Shown: one piece after another, positions 1 to 8,294 of the stretch
How positions within the stretch are numbered: position 1 is the stretch's first letter
How the letters are laid out: each line of letters starts with the position of its first letter
Assembly (NCBI GenBank): GCA_938074205.1
Contig: CALJES010000008.1
Span: forward strand, 124,001 to 188,000
Direction of reading: 5' to 3'
Length of the DNA stretch: 64,000 nucleotides
DNA from: an uncultured bacterium
GTDB lineage: Bacteria > Armatimonadota > UBA5829
Made by a program: the position numbers and the translations under genes
The notes under the pieces: generated by a model
Seen by the model: the letters and a program-made list of their open reading frames with translations, nothing else
The model's database searches: none
What the model was told of the DNA's origin: nothing

Positions 1-203
1 GGTTAGTTGTGAGGCACAGTCGACTTCAGGCGGCACATGTAGATGGCCATCGGGATCATCGAGTAGTTATGGCTCTTTCCTTGGCAGGTTTGGCTTGTGA
101 AGGAGAAACAGTCATCGAGGGCGCCGAGGCGGTCGCGGTAACGTTTCCAACGTTCGCAGATTTGATGAGAAGCGTCGGCGGAGAAGTGGGGATTGAGGAG
201 TAA
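1..203 (+). CDS. aroA: 3-phosphoshikimate 1-carboxyvinyltransferase (EPSP synthase), C-terminal fragment
   Basis: The open frame enters from the left edge and stops at 203, so only the last ~67 codons are present. The visible segment carries the family's C-terminal signature: GHRDHRVVMAL (the D-H-R of the PEP/shikimate-3-phosphate site), then a spacer and a V-x-x-TFPTF motif followed by a short acidic tail. In the family this enzyme joins PEP to shikimate-3-phosphate in the cytoplasm, the sixth step of the chorismate pathway. An internal GTG at position 9 is not the real start because the frame is open upstream of it. The next gene is a chorismate synthase homologue 115 bp downstream, consistent with a shikimate operon. 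The N-terminal domain and start lie outside the window. Confidence 0.93.
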   Translation, partial: LVVRHSRLQAAHVDGHRDHRVVMALSLAGLACEGETVIEGAEAVAVTFPTFADLMRSVGGEVGIEE

Positions 204-221
204 CTGGCAATACCAGCCTCC

Positions 222-299
222 GGGTATCAGCTTCCGACTGTTGGCTGCTAAGGCTGACAGCCGTAAGCTGATGACGAACCGTCAGAAGCTGAAAGCCAA
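222..299. repeat. Inverted-repeat-rich spacer between aroA and aroC
   Basis: The spacer contains nested complementary segments: TCAGCTTC (227-234) with GAAGCTGA (285-292), GGCTG/CAGCC (252-262) around one base, and TTGGCT (241-246) with AGCCAA (294-299). The word AGCTGA recurs. It could fold in the mRNA just before the GTG start of the next gene, but there is no U-run and no recognised riboswitch. Its function is unknown. Confidence 0.4.
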
Positions 300-317
300 A
301 CAAGAGGAGGTATCCAA

Positions 318-1655
318 GTGATAGGCTGCCACTTTGGAAGAATGTTTCAGGTAACCGTCTCCGGAGGCTCATACCAGGACGGACTAACAACACTGATACA
401 AGGTGTCCCGCCGGGAATGTACATCACAGAACAGGAAATTTACGGCGACTTGCTTCTTCGCAAGCCTGGTGCTGATGAGCTCTCCAGCCCGCGCAAAGAA
501 CCAGATCTGCCCATAATATACACTGGGCTGAACTGTGCAGATACGGTCCCCGGAGCGGGTAATAAGTTGCAAACCAATGGTACGCCGCTGACTATACTAA
601 TTCCCAACCTCGACCGCCACGACATCCACGTGAAGCAGTATCAAGACACCAACCGGACACCCAGGCCAGGGCATGCGTCATACGCATCCTTTCTGAAATA
701 CGGTCCTGCAGATGATGCCATAGGTGCGGGGTTCTTTAGCGGGCGGTATACGGCAACAATCGTCGCAGCGGGTTATGTTGCCAAGAAAGTTCTACGCACG
801 TGCGGGATCCGTGTTTTCTCCTATGTCCGCGAACTTGCTGGCGTGCGTTGTCCTGACGTGGACCACGAATCGGCCTACGCTTACACGGAATCCTACAAAC
901 GCATGCGCAGGGATACAGATCCGTTTAATCAGGAGCTTTACGTCAAAGGGCGCCTTAACATGGAAATGCGCTTCTTGGAAAAAGCGAAAGTGTTTGCGGA
1001 AGTCGAGCAGCAAATCGATGAGATTCGCAGCAAAGCTCCACGCATCCCAGTCGAAAAGATTCGCGAGGAGTACGGAGTTCACGAGGTAATAAATTGTCCC
1101 AACATAGCTGCCGCGGACGAAATGATGGAAGCTACTCGACGTATCACTGAAACCGGGGATTCAGCAGGAGGAGTTGTTGAAGTTGTAGTTCTCGGGGTAC
1201 CGCCAGGCCTGGGAGAGCCAGTGTTTATGAAATTGGACGGAGAACTGGGCCAAATGCTCGGAATAGCATCCATTAAAGGTGTGGAGATTGGCGCTGGATT
1301 TGGCGTGAAAGATATGACCGGTTCGGAGTGCAACGACCAAATGCGTGCGGTAGACGGAAAAGTCGTATTCCTGTCTAATAATGCCGGCGGCATCACGGGC
1401 GGCTTGTCGACGGGTCAGCCGATCGTCGCTCGGGTCGCCGTAAAACCTACCCCGACCATAAATAAACCGCAAAAGACGATCGACAAGTATACGCTTCAGA
1501 ACGCCGAGCTTGCCGCAATCACAAGGCGAGATCCCACGATTGTGAATCGGGTCTGGCCAGTCTGCGAGAATTTCACAGCTCTGGTGCTTCTGGACATGCT
1601 AATGATTCACTACGGATACCAAGCCATTAAGGACAAAATCTGTGCTCAAGGGTGA
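318..1655 (+). CDS. aroC: Chorismate synthase homologue, divergent active site
   Basis: The 445-residue product aligns along its whole length with chorismate synthase, the FMN-dependent enzyme converting EPSP to chorismate. Seen in the sequence: an N-terminal FGRMFQVT block, RPGHA (H119), an AAGYVAKK helix, GGVVEVVVLGVPPGLG (about 285-300), and the SNNAGGITGG-LSTGQPI block with VAVKPTPTI near residue 370-390. It is longer than the usual 360-390 residues, with an insertion of about 50 residues before the GGVVE block. Several normally invariant residues are changed: GESHG reads GGSYQ (16-20), the RSSARET FMN loop reads FFSGRYTAT, and GRHDPC reads TRRDPT. Start GTG 318 has an AGGAGG site just upstream. 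Its position after aroA argues for the shikimate pathway, but catalytic activity is uncertain. Confidence 0.8.
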   Translation: MIGCHFGRMFQVTVSGGSYQDGLTTLIQGVPPGMYITEQEIYGDLLLRKPGADELSSPRKEPDLPIIYTGLNCADTVPGAGNKLQTNGTPLTILIPNLDRHDIHVKQYQDTNRTPRPGHASYASFLKYGPADDAIGAGFFSGRYTATIVAAGYVAKKVLRTCGIRVFSYVRELAGVRCPDVDHESAYAYTESYKRMRRDTDPFNQELYVKGRLNMEMRFLEKAKVFAEVEQQIDEIRSKAPRIPVEKIREEYGVHEVINCPNIAAADEMMEATRRITETGDSAGGVVEVVVLGVPPGLGEPVFMKLDGELGQMLGIASIKGVEIGAGFGVKDMTGSECNDQMRAVDGKVVFLSNNAGGITGGLSTGQPIVARVAVKPTPTINKPQKTIDKYTLQNAELAAITRRDPTIVNRVWPVCENFTALVLLDMLMIHYGYQAIKDKICAQG

Positions 1656-1723
1656 AACATATCTCCTTTCCCCTGTTTGCAAGGTTTGATATATGGAAAG
1701 ATAGGTTTTTGTGAGAGATAACG

Positions 1724-2728
1724 ATGAACATACTAGAGTTTGAGGCTACTCTTTTCGAGCTTCGTGAACGAAAGTATCGACATCCTGAGGTCGATGTTAT
1801 AGGACAAGGCTTCAGACCCGTAAGCGGCAAATGCGCCGACTTTACCGTGGTCTGCCACGAAGGGCGATACCACTTTTTCTACATCGAGCGAAGATTGGTC
1901 GAGGGCACGCCGTTCTACCCGGGCAATGAGATATACTTCGGGCATGCGTCCACAGCTAACTTTTTCGACTGGGAAGTGCACGACCCAGTGATGCTTATTC
2001 GCCCTGGCACGTGGGAAGGCGCACATGTGTGGGCACCTTGCATTATGAAATACGGCGGCCGGTACGTTATGGCATATACAGGGGTAAACAACCGTATCTC
2101 CCAAAACATAGGGCTTGCATTCAGTGACAATCTATTCGATTGGGAACGCTGGGAAGGGAATCCAATTTCGCCATGCAAGAACAGGCCATGGGCTGCTTGG
2201 TGGGAAGACCGCATATCTAGCTGCCGCGACCCCCATATCTTTCAGCACGATGGGAAAGTGTGGATGACTTACACAGCCAATACAAAGGAAGGGGCTTCGT
2301 GCGTAGCGCTGACCAGCACGAATGATCTGGAGCATTGGGAAGATCACGGTCCCATACTAGTGGGGCCGAACGAAGGCTACGAATGCAGACTCGAAGGCGG
2401 ACATGTGCAAGGAAGCCTAGAGTCCACCAACTTGCTCACAAGGAACGGCAAGTGGTACCTTCTTGTAAGTGCTGCTATCCGAGGCACCAACATACGACAC
2501 TGGGCGTTCGAGAGCGAGCGCATGGACAAGTTCGACTTCGAAGCACGCCGCGAATTCTGGCCGCAGGGCGGCGGTGTCGAAATTGTTAAGGATCGGGACA
2601 ATAAGTCCCTGATTGCAGGCATGTGCTCTGGATATATCGGGTTTGGAGAAGTTGACTGGTCGGCGCCGCAGCCAGTAGGCCGAAGTATTGAATCGCGCGA
2701 ACAATTGGAAGCCTGGGTTTACCCCTAG
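1724..2728 (+). CDS. Five-bladed beta-propeller glycosidase-like protein (GH43/GH32 type)
   Basis: A 334-residue protein with no signal peptide, probably cytoplasmic. Its repeated W/Y-G-R-Y-V-M-A-Y-T and W-M-T-Y-T strands are those of the GH43/32/62 propeller fold. The three acidic residues expected of the fold can be placed: D39 in the first blade (CADFTVV), D169 in CRDPHIF, and E233 in LESTNLL, each followed by a K/R-Y-hydrophobic strand. Such enzymes act on arabinose-, xylose- or fructose-containing glycans; the substrate cannot be read here. It sits between aroC and the C1 cluster, 68 bp after aroC, with no obvious sugar partner beside it. It could instead be a non-catalytic propeller. 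Confidence 0.7.
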   Translation: MNILEFEATLFELRERKYRHPEVDVIGQGFRPVSGKCADFTVVCHEGRYHFFYIERRLVEGTPFYPGNEIYFGHASTANFFDWEVHDPVMLIRPGTWEGAHVWAPCIMKYGGRYVMAYTGVNNRISQNIGLAFSDNLFDWERWEGNPISPCKNRPWAAWWEDRISSCRDPHIFQHDGKVWMTYTANTKEGASCVALTSTNDLEHWEDHGPILVGPNEGYECRLEGGHVQGSLESTNLLTRNGKWYLLVSAAIRGTNIRHWAFESERMDKFDFEARREFWPQGGGVEIVKDRDNKSLIAGMCSGYIGFGEVDWSAPQPVGRSIESREQLEAWVYP

Positions 2729-2843
2729 CCTGGGTCCAGATTTTCCAGATTCAGGAAGGGACTTGCCAGGACCGCGCCAAAAGGTTTATTCTAGGGACGT
2801 GGTCTTCACTACTAGACCAGCATAATAAACGGAGGTATTCACC

Positions 2844-3668
2844 TTGCTTATCGTCGGAGAGCGTATAAATACTAGTAGAAAAGTAAAGGGGGAGCCGGTA
2901 GTAGAGCACGCCGTCGTCAACCGAGATGCCGGTTACATAAAAGACCTCGCGATTAAGCAGTTTGAGGCCGGGGCGACTTACATAGACATCAACGCCGGCA
3001 CACTCACCTCTGGGGAGCCAGAAGCCCTTGAATGGTTGACAAAGGTCGTAATGGAAGCGGTAGATGCTCCAATCTCTTTTGACACTCCTAACCCGGCGGC
3101 GCTCGAGCGAGCTCTCAAGGCGTATGACCCCGCAAAAGGTCAACCCATGATCAATTCAATAACGGCGGAGTCGGAGCGCTATACAAATGTGCTTCCTTTT
3201 GTTCTGGAATACAAGGCGAAAGTTATCGCCCTTGCCATGGACGACAGCGGAATTCAGCAAGATCCCGGAAAGCGACTTGCTGTGGCTAAGAGTCTCGTGG
3301 AAAAGCTCCTTGCTGCCGGCGTACCCATGGATGACATATACGTGGACCCTCTCACGTTTCCCATCGGAACAGGCAGCGACGTCGCAGTGGCGATGCTGAA
3401 TATTATCGAAAACATCAAATCCCAATATCCTGAAGTTCACGTAATTGCGGGACTGTCCAACATTTCACACGGAATGCCCGCGCGAAAACTGCTTAACCAA
3501 GCAATGACCGTGCTCGCCATGGGTAGAGGGCTAGACGCCGGGATACTTGATCCGAACGACCGGTACTTGATGGCGCTAATTTACGCTACCGAGGCCCTAC
3601 TTGGACGAGACGATTATTGTATGAACTACATAACCAAATCGCGCGAAGGCGCGTTCGAAGGTCTGTAG
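2844..3668 (+). CDS. acsE: Methyltetrahydrofolate:corrinoid methyltransferase (AcsE-like)
   Basis: A 274-residue TIM barrel of the pterin-binding (DHPS/MeTr) family. Visible are GERINTSRK (5-13), the pterin-pocket strand ATYIDINAGT, SFDTPN, and MINSITAE at the expected spacings. In acetogens the enzyme moves the methyl group of CH3-H4folate to the cobalt of the corrinoid iron-sulfur protein; relatives form part of MetH or glycine-betaine and aromatic demethylase systems. Start TTG 2844 is chosen because GGAGGT lies at 2831-2836, 7 bp upstream. It is followed by metF, metV and fhs, so a folate C1 role is strongly supported. No corrinoid protein or CODH/ACS subunit is encoded in the window, so the acceptor is unknown. 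Confidence 0.87.
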   Translation: MLIVGERINTSRKVKGEPVVEHAVVNRDAGYIKDLAIKQFEAGATYIDINAGTLTSGEPEALEWLTKVVMEAVDAPISFDTPNPAALERALKAYDPAKGQPMINSITAESERYTNVLPFVLEYKAKVIALAMDDSGIQQDPGKRLAVAKSLVEKLLAAGVPMDDIYVDPLTFPIGTGSDVAVAMLNIIENIKSQYPEVHVIAGLSNISHGMPARKLLNQAMTVLAMGRGLDAGILDPNDRYLMALIYATEALLGRDDYCMNYITKSREGAFEGL

Positions 3669-3770
3669 CTGACTTATGCGCGCTGACGAAACTGTCATAT
3701 GCGCGGCTCCGAGATTGTCGGGGCCGTGCGTTTGCGAATATAGGCATTTAAGAACTGAGGCAGAAACGAG

Positions 3771-4727
3771 ATGGTATCGGGAAGTCGACTCGAACGGCTG
3801 CTGAGACAAGGTGAATTTGTTGTGTGCGGCGAGATGAGTCCGCCACAAGGTGCCGACAAGGCACCAATTCTCAAGAAATGCGAGTATTTCCGCGGTTATG
3901 TAGATGCCGTAAATCTTACCGACAATCAGACCGCCATTGTAAGGATGAGCTCAATTGTGTCGAGCTTCTTTGTGCTTGAGGGTGGTTGTGAGCCCATTAT
4001 GCAGATGACCTGTCGCGACCGCAACAGATTGGCACAACAATCGGATCTCTTAGGAGCTTATGCGATAGGGATCCGCAACGTACTGTGCTTGACCGGAGAT
4101 TATCAGACGTTCGGCAATCAAGGCGATGCCAAAGGGGTGTTCGATCTTGACTCAGTGCAATTGATCCACACGGTTGCCGACATGAACCGCGGCAGATTGC
4201 TTTCGGGCGACGAGTTGAAACCGCCGCCCGCTTTTTTCATTGGGGGCGCTGCAAATCCTTTTGCTGAGCCGCTCGAGATGCGGATAATCCGACTTGAGAA
4301 GAAGGTAGCTGCCGGAGTGCACTTTATTCAGACTCAGCCCGTTTTTGACTGGTCGCGGTTTGAGAAGTGGATGTCGGCAGTACGCGATGTGGGACTGGAT
4401 GAGAAAGTATTCATAATAGTCGGGGTAATGCCAGTACGATCGGCTAAGGCACTGCTATATATGCGGGACGAGGTACCCGGTATGAGCATTCCGGATGAAT
4501 GCATAAAACGGATGGAATCAGCACAGGATCCGAAAGAAGAAGGCATAAGAATGTGTGTTGAGACGATGCAGCGACTGCGCAATACCCCCGGCGTGCGAGG
4601 TATCCACATAATGCCGGTAATGTGGGAGTCTATTACACCTCGTCTGGTTGAAGAAGCCGGACTTCTTCCACGCCCTGAGCCTTTATCAATAGAAGAGACA
4701 AGTCCTGAAACTGCGGAGACTAGTTGA
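3771..4727 (+). CDS. metF: Methylenetetrahydrofolate reductase, MetF type
   Basis: A 318-residue protein with the FAD-binding TIM-barrel features of MetF: CGEMSPPQGAD (E21 at the position of the general acid), the NLTDNQ pterin/FAD strand, MQMTCRDRNRL, LCLTGDYQ, and FIQTQPVFD in the second half. It reduces methylene-H4folate to methyl-H4folate in the cytoplasm. The stop TGA at 4725-4727 is separated by a single base from the ATG of metV, so the two should be translationally coupled. This is the metF-metV arrangement of acetogens and related anaerobes, where MetV supplies a partner subunit. Upstream lies the methyltransferase that uses its product. Confidence 0.93.
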   Translation: MVSGSRLERLLRQGEFVVCGEMSPPQGADKAPILKKCEYFRGYVDAVNLTDNQTAIVRMSSIVSSFFVLEGGCEPIMQMTCRDRNRLAQQSDLLGAYAIGIRNVLCLTGDYQTFGNQGDAKGVFDLDSVQLIHTVADMNRGRLLSGDELKPPPAFFIGGAANPFAEPLEMRIIRLEKKVAAGVHFIQTQPVFDWSRFEKWMSAVRDVGLDEKVFIIVGVMPVRSAKALLYMRDEVPGMSIPDECIKRMESAQDPKEEGIRMCVETMQRLRNTPGVRGIHIMPVMWESITPRLVEEAGLLPRPEPLSIEETSPETAETS

Positions 4728-4728
4728 A

Positions 4729-5172
4729 ATGAGTAAGTTTACAGAAGCAATTGCAGAGTTCACTGAGAAGCACCCTACTCTTTACCGCTGCGTGCTGCTC
4801 GGGGAGAACATGTTCAAGAAAGCAATCTTCGGCTGCCAAGACTGCGGCCAATGTGTGCTAAGCTACAACGCATTCGTGTGTTGTATGAGGTGTCCCAAGC
4901 AAATGCGTAACGGCCCCTGCGGTGGCACCAGGGCAAATGGACGCTGCGAGGTTTATCCCAACCGTCCTTGTATATGGTGGCTTATATATAAGCGAGCCAA
5001 GTGGATGGGCCGCGCTGCAAAGTTAAAGAAATACCACGTGCCTGTTGACCGGCGACTGGAGCATACCAGCGCCTGGATGAACATGTTCGCCGGAAGAATC
5101 CTACCCTTAGATCTGTCTAAGGAACTGCGCGAAATAGAGCTTCCGAAGAAAGAGCCACCGCCAAAGTGGTAG
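4729..5172 (+). CDS. metV: MetV-like partner of methylenetetrahydrofolate reductase (cysteine-rich)
   Basis: A 147-residue protein of the MTHFR C-terminal domain family. It is rich in cysteines set in FGCQDCGQC, VCCMRCPKQ, NGPCGG and RPCIWW motifs between residues 35 and 85, fitting a metal or iron-sulfur cluster site; in acetogens MetV binds zinc or clusters and couples MetF to electron donors. The ATG follows the metF stop by one base. The C-terminal third is basic and tryptophan-containing, without transmembrane helices. No Hdr or Rnf-like subunit is adjacent, so the electron donor is unknown. Confidence 0.82.
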   Translation: MSKFTEAIAEFTEKHPTLYRCVLLGENMFKKAIFGCQDCGQCVLSYNAFVCCMRCPKQMRNGPCGGTRANGRCEVYPNRPCIWWLIYKRAKWMGRAAKLKKYHVPVDRRLEHTSAWMNMFAGRILPLDLSKELREIELPKKEPPPKW

Positions 5173-5190
5173 TCGAATTTCTAATTTCAC

Positions 5191-5235
5191 GGTGGCGAGT
5201 TAGCGAGATTGAGTGTAAAACAAAACTCGCGCACC
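5191..5235 (+). promoter_or_regulatory. Hairpin between metV and fhs
   Basis: GGTGGCGAGTT (5191-5201) pairs with AACTCGCGCACC (5224-5235), giving 11 base pairs with one bulged G around a 22-base loop. No T-run follows, so it is not a classical terminator. It may stabilise the mRNA, attenuate transcription or separate two units. It does not resemble the tetrahydrofolate riboswitch. Confidence 0.45.
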
Positions 5236-5275
5236 CATTTACAAGTAAGAATACTTCCTAGCTCAGAGGTGGTTT

Positions 5276-6943
5276 ATGTTATCTGACGTAGAGATTGCCC
5301 AGCAAAGCACGCCCAAGCACATTCGAGACATAGCCGCTGATCTCGGGATAACCGAAGACGATCTCATATACTACGGTCGCGACAAAGCAAAGATTCCTCT
5401 CGACGTACTGGAGCGCCTTAAGGATAAAACCGATGGAAAACTGATATTGGTGACGGCCATAACTCCAACTCCAGCTGGCGAGGGGAAGACAACAACCGCA
5501 ATAGGCCTTGCAGACGCGCTGCACAGACTCGGAAAGCGGACGTGCCTTGCACTGCGCGAGCCGTCGCTGGGTCCTTGCTTCGGAGTCAAAGGAGGCGCTG
5601 CTGGGGGCGGATATGCCCAAGTTGTGCCGATGGCCGACATAAACCTCCATTTCACTGGGGACCTGCATGCGGTAACTACTGCGCATAACTTACTTGCCGC
5701 TATGCTTGACAACCACATCCACCAGGGCAACGAGTTGCAAATAGACATTCATTCGATAATATGGAAGCGCGTAATAGATATGAACGAGCGCGCCCTCAGG
5801 CAAATAGTGATAGGACTGGGTGGGAAAGCCAACGGCGTGCCTCGGGAGTCCGGTTTCGACATTACGACAGCTTCGGAAATAATGGCCCTCTTGTGCTTGT
5901 CGCACGACAGGCAGGATCTGCAACATCGACTCGAACGTGTCATCGTGGCGCTAGACAGGAACGGCAAGCCGATTACGGCTAAAGACCTCCAAGCTTCAGG
6001 AGCTATGACAGTAGTCCTCAAGGACGCTATAATGCCTAACCTGGTTCAAACTCTGGAACATACACCAGCGTTTGTTCACGGCGGGCCTTTCGGCAACATT
6101 GCGCACGGGTGCAACTCGATAATCGCCACAAAGCTTGGGTTGAAGTTGGCTGACTACCTCGTGACGGAAGCAGGATTCGGCAGTGACCTTGGCGCGGAGA
6201 AGTTCTTCAACATAAAGTGCCGCATTGCCGGGCTCAAACCGTCGGCTGTCGTCGTTGTCGCGACCATAAGGGCCCTGAAAATGCACGGTGGGGTTCCAAT
6301 GTCGGATCTGCAGTCGAGCAACCCTGCGGCTCTGGAAAAGGGTGTCGAAAATCTTGAGAAACACTGCGAGAATGTGCGGAATGTAGGTCTGGAACCTATA
6401 GTAGCGATTAACAGGTTCCCAACGGATAGCGAAGAGGAAATCGAAGTGCTCTCTCGGTTCTGCAGCTGTGCGGGAGTAAAATGGGCGCTTTCAGAAGTAT
6501 GGGCGAAGGGGAGTGAGGGCGGCGTTCAGCTCGCAGAACTTGTTCTGGATGCCTGCCAGCACGAATCTCATTTCCAGCCGTCTTACCCGTTGGAGATGAG
6601 CATAAAGGACAAGATAAACCATATCGCGCAGAACTTCTACGGCGCGGACGGAGCAAAGTTTCTACCGGCTGCCGAATCGCAGATTAAGCAGATCGAATCG
6701 CTGGGATTCGGAAATCTTCCAGTTTGTATGGCAAAATGTCAGACATCGCTGTCCGACGATCCCAAAGCCTACGGCAGACCTCGAAACTTTGAGATCACGA
6801 TACGCGGAGCCAAAGTAAGCGCCGGAGCGGGGTTTGTGGTAGCCTACGCGGGGGACATTATGACCATGCCAGGGCTTCCAAAGGTACCAGCTGCAACGAA
6901 AATAGGCATGAAGCCGAACGGCGAAGTCTACGGATTGTTCTAG
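5276..6943 (+). CDS. fhs: Formate-tetrahydrofolate ligase
   Basis: A 555-residue protein of normal family length. It shows the nucleotide-binding loop TPTPAGEGKTTT around residue 65, SLGPCFGVKGGAAGGG, NLHFTGDLHA, and the HGGPFGNIAHGC segment, all hallmarks of the ATP-dependent formate-activating enzyme. It makes 10-formyl-H4folate in the cytoplasm, feeding both the methyl branch (with the upstream metF and acsE) and purine synthesis, for which an AICAR transformylase is encoded at 50659. Start ATG 5276 follows an AGAGGTGG site. FolD-type cyclohydrolase/dehydrogenase is not in the window and must be elsewhere. Confidence 0.96.
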   Translation: MLSDVEIAQQSTPKHIRDIAADLGITEDDLIYYGRDKAKIPLDVLERLKDKTDGKLILVTAITPTPAGEGKTTTAIGLADALHRLGKRTCLALREPSLGPCFGVKGGAAGGGYAQVVPMADINLHFTGDLHAVTTAHNLLAAMLDNHIHQGNELQIDIHSIIWKRVIDMNERALRQIVIGLGGKANGVPRESGFDITTASEIMALLCLSHDRQDLQHRLERVIVALDRNGKPITAKDLQASGAMTVVLKDAIMPNLVQTLEHTPAFVHGGPFGNIAHGCNSIIATKLGLKLADYLVTEAGFGSDLGAEKFFNIKCRIAGLKPSAVVVVATIRALKMHGGVPMSDLQSSNPAALEKGVENLEKHCENVRNVGLEPIVAINRFPTDSEEEIEVLSRFCSCAGVKWALSEVWAKGSEGGVQLAELVLDACQHESHFQPSYPLEMSIKDKINHIAQNFYGADGAKFLPAAESQIKQIESLGFGNLPVCMAKCQTSLSDDPKAYGRPRNFEITIRGAKVSAGAGFVVAYAGDIMTMPGLPKVPAATKIGMKPNGEVYGLF

Positions 6944-7271
6944 CTTTTGGCAAAGTGTCGAGGCCTCGTGTAAAAGATGGCCTTTGCTGCGAACCCCCGA
7001 TCTGACAAACGCCATAATTGCAGCGCCCCGAACTAGAAAATTTCGTATTTGCCGCAAGCCAACACGAGCACGCTACGCGGAGATGAATGTTTCGAAAAAC
7101 CTGCTTCGCTAAACCGGTATATGAAAGGTCATGGCTGAGCCAGTCGCGTTTTATAGAGGATTAGATTTCTGGTGTGCGAATTCCCCATTCAAACCCTTGC
7201 GTAAAACACCGATTTATGGTATACAGAAAATGGTCGAAATGATTAGGCAAATGTTCTCTGGGGTGGTCAAA
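6944..7271. other. Intergenic region after fhs
   Basis: 328 bp with no convincing gene. A short CGAGGCCTCG palindrome lies near 6960, flanked by GCAAAG and CTTTGC, which may act as a weak terminator for fhs. The reading frame of the following prepilin gene is open back to 7131, but the leader sequence and the ribosome binding site favour a start at 7272. Confidence 0.4.
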
Positions 7272-8132
7272 ATGCACATTCGAAAGAGACTAGGTTTTAC
7301 ACTAATCGAGCTGCTGGTTGTGATAGCGATCATCGCTATCTTGGCTGCGATATTGTTCCCTATCTTTATATCGGCTCGAGAAAGCGCTAGGGTGACGAAA
7401 TGTGCCGCGAACCTTGCTAATATTGGTCGAGCGTTGGCGATGTATCGCGATGACTACGACGGCCGCAACTGCCATATCTGGCAGAACGGTGTTCGTTCAC
7501 CGGGTGGAGCCGATGATCAAGGCAGTTTCTTCTGGGTCATAACGCGCTATGTGGGTCAGAGGATGGACTGGTCAACTCCGACCGGTAATGAAAACAAGGA
7601 CCGAAACACGGTATACAAGTGCCCGAGTGCTCCGTGGTTGAAGCAGCAGACACAAGGTACAGTCACAGTTGAGGGTAAGACTTATCAGATAGGTATCGGC
7701 AGCCGATTGAACGTGGGTTTTGCGTATACGATGAACGAAACCAATTGGAATCATGGTAAGTTCGCCGCAGGCGGCCTCAAGGACTGCGAATTCAAACGGC
7801 CATCCCAGATTATATTTGTCGGCGAAGGCATGGGCTGGGTGTCCTATGGGATCGGATACGGAGACGGCAAAGTTATCAACAACAACCAGATTTCAGGTCC
7901 GACCAGATCCGGTGACGGCTGGAACAGTATCAACCCCGCACCCGACGAAATCATACCTATGGTAGACAAAGGTCCGAACGGCGAAACCGGTATAGGACCC
8001 CGGCATGGATCTTGGTGCAAGATTTACAATCTACGCGTAAGCCACAATGGCGGTACGATGTTTATGTTTTACGACGGCCACACTAAGCTACTTAAAGTAA
8101 CGAAGGGACTCAATTGGAGAGTAGATATCTAG
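7272..8132 (+). CDS. Prepilin-like secreted protein with N-methylation leader (H-X9-DG type)
   Basis: Start ATG 7272 gives a short basic leader, MHIRKRLG, cleaved before [18 protein letters not shown], the classic type IV pilin/type II pseudopilin hydrophobic stretch. GGGGTGG lies just upstream. The 286-residue protein continues with [21 protein letters not shown] and ends with a MFMFYDGH motif about ten residues from the C-terminus. That layout is typical of the large H-X9-DG pilin-like family that is expanded in Planctomycetes, Lentisphaerae and Armatimonadota. Members are anchored by the N-terminal helix and are thought to be pseudopilin or surface proteins; individual functions are unknown. 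A strong terminator follows, so it is probably monocistronic. Confidence 0.85.
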   Translation: MHIRKRLGFTLIELLVVIAIIAILAAILFPIFISARESARVTKCAANLANIGRALAMYRDDYDGRNCHIWQNGVRSPGGADDQGSFFWVITRYVGQRMDWSTPTGNENKDRNTVYKCPSAPWLKQQTQGTVTVEGKTYQIGIGSRLNVGFAYTMNETNWNHGKFAAGGLKDCEFKRPSQIIFVGEGMGWVSYGIGYGDGKVINNNQISGPTRSGDGWNSINPAPDEIIPMVDKGPNGETGIGPRHGSWCKIYNLRVSHNGGTMFMFYDGHTKLLKVTKGLNWRVDI

Positions 8133-8167
8133 TGCGGCAAAGTCGAATCTCTCGCCCTCCTTCCAAT

Positions 8168-8204
8168 AATGCGCCGCAACCTTGACGGTTGCGGCGCATT
8201 TGCT
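8168..8204 (+). terminator. Rho-independent terminator after prepilin gene
   Basis: A perfect 14-bp stem, AATGCGCCGCAACC (8168-8181) with its complement at 8187-8200, closes a 5-base loop and is followed by a short T-containing tail (TTTGCT). It lies 35 bp after the stop codon and separates the prepilin gene from the sulfatase pair. Confidence 0.8.
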
Positions 8205-8294
8205 ATCGCCAAACCTGGGAAGGTCAAAACGACTAAATGGACTAACCTGTAATCGAGTACCTAGAACACGCGCGCAGAAACGGGCACTTTGGAT

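Noticed and set aside
222-299. Attenuator or riboswitch before the chorismate synthase homologue
   Set aside because: There are inverted repeats but no leader peptide with Phe/Trp/Tyr codons, no T-run and no known aptamer core; kept only as a repeat feature.
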